From Anaerorhabdus sp964386325 (lineage in GTDB: Bacteria > Bacillota_I > Bacilli_A > Erysipelotrichales > Erysipelotrichaceae), in NCBI GenBank assembly GCA_964386325.1, contig CAYLQY010000007.1:76469-140468 (forward strand): a stretch of 64,000 nucleotides of DNA. The letters run 5' to 3'. Each line of letters begins with the position of its first letter. The first letter of the stretch is position 1. Shown in pieces: positions 61,288 to 64,000 of the stretch. The translations under genes were made by a program, and so were the position numbers. The notes beneath the pieces are model-generated. The model saw nothing but the letters and a program-made list of their open reading frames with translations, was not told the DNA's origin and made no database searches.

Positions 61288-62619
61288 ATGAAAGAAAGAT
61301 TTTCAATTGTAATTGCAGGTGGAGGGAGTACATATACACCAGAAATTATCCTAATGTTGTTGGATAACTTAGATAAACTCCCATTAAGGGCAATCAAGCT
61401 CTATGATAACGATGGAGATAGACAAAACAAAGTTGCAAAGGCATGTGAAATACTCATAAAGGAAAAAGATTTATCTATTGATTTTGTGGCTACAACTGAT
61501 CCTGAAACAGCTTATACAGATGTTGATTTCTGTTTAGCTCATATTCGTGTAGGGCAATTACCAATGCGTGAGTTGGATGAAAAAATTCCACTTAAATATG
61601 GTGTGGTAGGACAAGAAACATGTGGACCTGGTGGAATAGCATATGGTATGCGTTCAATTGCAGGGGTATTAGAAAATATTGATTACATGGAAAAATATTC
61701 GCCAAATTGTTGGATGCTAAATTATTCAAATCCAGCGGCAATTGTTGCGGAAGCATGTCGAAGAGTTAAACCGAATGCACGAGTTATCAACATCTGTGAT
61801 ATGCCAATTGGCATGGAACATAACATTGCTGAAATACTTGGATTTAAATCAAGAAAAGAAATGGACATTCGTTACTTTGGTTTAAATCACTTTGGGTGGT
61901 GGACTTCAATAAAAGATGCAGAGGGTAATGAGCATATTCATCGTTTAATTGAGCACCAATTAAAATATGGAAACTGCGCGGTAAATGATGATCCATCAAA
62001 ATATTCTGATAATAGCTGGCAAGAAACAGCTCGTAAAGTAAAAGACTTAGTGCAAATTGATCCAACAATGACACCAAGTTCATACTTACAATATTATTTA
62101 TATCCAGATGATATGGTTGCTCACTCTGATCCGAATTACACACGTGCAAATCAAGTCATTGATGGAAGAGAAAAACGTGTATTCACAGAATGTAAACGTA
62201 TTGAAGATGCTGGTACTGCAAAAGATACATCATTAGAAATTGGCATTCATGCAGAATTCATTGTGGATCTTGCGACAGCATTAGCTTACAACACACACGA
62301 GAGAATGTTGTTGATTGTAGAAAACAATGGTGCGATTGAAAACTTCCCAGCTGATGCCATGGTAGAGATTCCATGTATCGTGGGCAAGGATGGTTATGAA
62401 GCACTATCAATTGGAAAGATTCCAACATTCCAAAAAGGATTGATGGAGCAACAAGTGGCTGTAGAAAAACTAGTTGTCGATGCATGGCAAGAAGGAAGCT
62501 ACAACAAACTATGGCAAGCATTAACACTTTCTAAAATTGTACCAAGTGCAAATGTTGCGAAAAAGATTTTAGATGATTTTATTGAAGTAAATAAAGGATA
62601 TTGGCCTGAATTAAAATAA
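61288..62619 (+). CDS. 6-phospho-alpha-glucosidase, glycoside hydrolase family 4 (GlvA/MalH-like)
   Basis: 443 residues. The N-terminal NAD site is IAGGGSTYTPEI, followed by AHIRVGQLPMRELDEKIPLKYGVVGQETCGPGG. Cys170 in ICDMPIGMEHN and His201 in GLNHFGWW correspond to the Mn-binding Cys171 and His202 of B. subtilis GlvA. The CDMP motif is known to mark alpha-specific members; beta-specific CelF has CNVP. It hydrolyses maltose-6'-phosphate-type sugars by an NAD- and Mn-dependent redox mechanism. The partner PTS genes here are of the lactose/cellobiose family. Confidence 0.9.
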   Translation: MKERFSIVIAGGGSTYTPEIILMLLDNLDKLPLRAIKLYDNDGDRQNKVAKACEILIKEKDLSIDFVATTDPETAYTDVDFCLAHIRVGQLPMRELDEKIPLKYGVVGQETCGPGGIAYGMRSIAGVLENIDYMEKYSPNCWMLNYSNPAAIVAEACRRVKPNARVINICDMPIGMEHNIAEILGFKSRKEMDIRYFGLNHFGWWTSIKDAEGNEHIHRLIEHQLKYGNCAVNDDPSKYSDNSWQETARKVKDLVQIDPTMTPSSYLQYYLYPDDMVAHSDPNYTRANQVIDGREKRVFTECKRIEDAGTAKDTSLEIGIHAEFIVDLATALAYNTHERMLLIVENNGAIENFPADAMVEIPCIVGKDGYEALSIGKIPTFQKGLMEQQVAVEKLVVDAWQEGSYNKLWQALTLSKIVPSANVAKKILDDFIEVNKGYWPELK

Positions 62620-62655
62620 AGCAGAAAAGTGATCATCTGCAAGGAAGGAAAAACT

Positions 62656-62949
62656 ATGAGAATACTATTATGTTGTAATGCAGGAATGTCGAGTTCAATT
62701 CTTGTATCAAAAATTCAAGCAGCTGCCGCAAAAAGAGGCGAAGAAGTTACTGTTGCGGCTGTTGCAAGTTCAGCTGTAAAACAAGAGGTTGGAAAATGGG
62801 ATTGTTGTTTAGTAGGTCCCCAACTTATCTTTGCGGTGGATACAGTGAAGGCACAATTGAACATACCTGTTGCGAGTATTGAACCTAGAGTTTATGCAAT
62901 GGCAGATGGTGACGCAGCGCTTGATTTCGCTAAAAAAATTGTGGGGTAA
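62656..62949 (+). CDS. PTS system EIIB component, lactose/cellobiose family
   Basis: 97 residues from ATG at 62656, with AAGGAAGG upstream; an earlier start at 62629 lacks a site. Phospho-acceptor Cys7 is in LLCCNAGMSSS, preceded by an unusual second Cys6. The rest (CCLVGPQLIFAVDTVK and IPVASIEPRVYAMADGDAAL) follows CelA-type EIIB. It passes phosphate from EIIA to the sugar in EIIC. It starts 36 bases after the glucosidase gene. Confidence 0.93.
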   Translation: MRILLCCNAGMSSSILVSKIQAAAAKRGEEVTVAAVASSAVKQEVGKWDCCLVGPQLIFAVDTVKAQLNIPVASIEPRVYAMADGDAALDFAKKIVG

Positions 62950-62952
62950 ACA

Positions 62953-63288
62953 ATGGTAAATGTAGAACAGATTGCTGGAATTGCGATGACAGTTATAACT
63001 TATTCAGGAGTAGCAAAGTCTTGTTATGTTGAAGCAATGAGAAAAATTAAAAGTGGAAACAAAGAAGAATTTGAAGTTGAAATGAAAAAAGGTGATGAAA
63101 ATTTTGTACTTGCTCATCATGCTCATCTAGAAATTCTAAATAGAGAAATGACAACTGCAGAACCACAAATTACTATGCTTTTAGCGCATGCAGAAGATCA
63201 ACTTATGTCTGCCGAAACAATTAAAACAATCGTTATTGAAATGGAATCAATTATAGAAGAAGTGAGAGGGAAAAATAAGTATGAGTGA
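62953..63288 (+). CDS. PTS system EIIA component, lactose/cellobiose family
   Basis: 111 residues. Active His79 is in MLLAHAEDQLM, with the trimer-helix HHAHLEIL before it and MSAETIKTIVIEM after it. All-helical, typical of LacF/CelC. It accepts phosphate from HPr and gives it to EIIB. It lies 3 bases after the IIB gene and overlaps the next gene by 8 bases. Confidence 0.93.
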   Translation: MVNVEQIAGIAMTVITYSGVAKSCYVEAMRKIKSGNKEEFEVEMKKGDENFVLAHHAHLEILNREMTTAEPQITMLLAHAEDQLMSAETIKTIVIEMESIIEEVRGKNKYE

Positions 63289-63886
63289 TTATACACTATG
63301 GGCAAATAGCACCACTAAAAATGGTTTTGCCACAGATGAAATTATTTCGAGTTTACAAAAAGCAATCCGTAGAAATATGGTTGAAGAAGCATGTCAATAT
63401 GCTTATGAATTATATGTGTCTGGACCTATTTTATTAGAGAAAATGTGGAGACGTTTATTAACGATTTCAGTAGAAGATATTGGATTTGGTAATTTAGATG
63501 CAGCTGTGCAAGTAAATACAATGCATGAAATGAGAAAGAACTTTCCATTTGATGATGGTGATCAACCAATGTATTTCATTCATGCAATTCGCATTTTATG
63601 TGAAAGTACAAAAGATCGTTCAAGTGATTACTTAAAAAATATTATTATTAAAGAAGCAGCCCTTGGAAAACTTCCAGAAATTATGGATGTAGCTTTAGAC
63701 AAGCATACCAAACGTGGTCAAGAAATGGGCAGAGGTTCTAAACATTTCTTTGAAGAAGGAACAATTGTAATTCCGCAACTTGAAATTACTAATGACTATC
63801 GTGAACGTTATGGTAAAATACTAGAAACCTATGATCCAAAAGATGCAGTTCCTAACGCATTTAAATATAATCCAGGACAATTTTAA
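63281..63886 (+). CDS. Stand-alone homologue of the RarA/MgsA C-terminal domain (no ATPase domain)
   Basis: 201 residues. SSLQKAIRRNMVEEACQYAYEL and WRRLLTISVEDIGFGN are like the helical tetramerisation region of RarA (SALQKSIRGSDVDAALYYL, RRLLVIASEDIG). GRGSKHFFEEG resembles its late G-x-KHF segment. RarA also has an N-terminal AAA+ ATPase, absent here: no Walker motif is present and the gene starts in phase with the PTS EIIA gene (8-base overlap, ATGAGTGA). Its place in a sugar operon suggests a role beyond replication. What it does is unknown. Confidence 0.72.
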   Translation: MSDYTLWANSTTKNGFATDEIISSLQKAIRRNMVEEACQYAYELYVSGPILLEKMWRRLLTISVEDIGFGNLDAAVQVNTMHEMRKNFPFDDGDQPMYFIHAIRILCESTKDRSSDYLKNIIIKEAALGKLPEIMDVALDKHTKRGQEMGRGSKHFFEEGTIVIPQLEITNDYRERYGKILETYDPKDAVPNAFKYNPGQF

Positions 63887-63891
63887 CAACA

Positions 63892-63918
63892 AAGCAGAGC
63901 TAAAAACTCTGCTTATTT
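63892..63918 (+). terminator. Terminator of the PTS operon
   Basis: AAGCAGAG/CTCTGCTT stem (63892-63899, 63907-63914), then ATTTT. The ribosome binding site of the next gene follows at once, so some read-through is likely. Confidence 0.65.
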
Positions 63919-63930
63919 TAGGAGGAAACA

Positions 63931-64000
63931 ATGGAAATCAAGAAAAAATATGATGTCGTAATAATTGGAGGAGGAATCGGTGGATTAATGTGTGGATACC
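63931..64000 (+). CDS. FAD-dependent oxidoreductase, N-terminal fragment (runs off the window)
   Basis: Only 23 codons are visible: MEIKKKYDVVIIGGGIGGLM, a dinucleotide-binding GxGxxG Rossmann motif with the small-residue pattern of FAD/NAD(P)-binding enzymes such as phytoene-desaturase-like or succinate-dehydrogenase-like flavoproteins. AGGAGG lies 7 bases before the ATG. The family cannot be set further from this fragment. Confidence 0.75.
   Translation, partial: MEIKKKYDVVIIGGGIGGLMCGY

Overview
The window reads as the chromosomal origin region of a low-GC Bacillota (Firmicutes) bacterium, most like the Erysipelotrichia or a neighbouring class. The evidence is an AT-rich sequence, Firmicutes-type gene sets (rpmH-rnpA-yidC-jag, dnaA-dnaN-yaaA-recF-gyrB-gyrA, dnaX-ybaB-recR, rsmG-noc-parA-parB, pth-mfd-rqcP-divIC), AGGAGG-type ribosome binding sites, many lipoproteins, and a T-box leader. 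No rRNA, tRNA, CRISPR array, insertion sequence or prophage was seen. The only non-coding RNAs found are the SRP RNA and the serS T-box leader.

Layout. 1-771 is the end of an RpiR-type regulator. 0.96-10.1 kb is mostly minus strand: divIC, rqcP, mfd, pth, a mosaic SH3 lipoprotein, an unknown membrane-anchored protein, and a YtrA-type regulator with an ABC transporter. 10.2-13.7 kb holds a VanY-like peptidase, a small lipoprotein and rpmH-rnpA-yidC-jag. The origin is bipartite: one DnaA-box cluster at about 14.34-14.78 kb and a second with a probable melting region between dnaA and dnaN. 14.8-24.5 kb is the replication and gyrase cluster. serS (25.8-27.1 kb) lies between two perfect parS sites. 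The ParB, ParA and Noc proteins are encoded at 40.5-43 kb. 27.3-43 kb continues with ffs, nudix, tadA, dnaX, ybaB, recR, fhs, mnmG, a ThyX-like gene, rdgB, an inserted AAA/DUF4143 ATPase, a GHL10-like lipoprotein and rsmG-noc-parA-parB.

44.2-55.4 kb is a complete carbon-phosphorus lyase locus. phnGHIJKM, a hexapeptide acyltransferase, phnL, a PHP phosphoesterase and an inositol-monophosphatase-like gene come first. After a terminator follows the importer phnD-phnC-phnE-phnE. PhnGHIJ with PhnM should release phosphate from ribosyl alkylphosphonates. The PHP protein probably replaces PhnP for the cyclic ribose phosphate.

56.5-64 kb is sugar and redox metabolism: an Old Yellow Enzyme family protein, then a PTS region (IIC, LicR-type regulator, decayed gene, GH4 6-phospho-glucosidase, IIB, IIA) and a stand-alone protein like the RarA/MgsA C-terminal domain. 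A flavoprotein gene starts at the right edge.

The most noteworthy observations are: parS inside the serS T-box leader; a 26-bp direct repeat with a duplicated signal-peptide fragment around the ATPase gene; a divergent ThyX-like protein coupled to mnmG; the RarA C-terminal homologue without an ATPase domain in a PTS operon; a perfect 17-bp inverted repeat linking two divergent promoters; and a terminator just before rnpA. All identifications come from reading the sequence. No database search was run.
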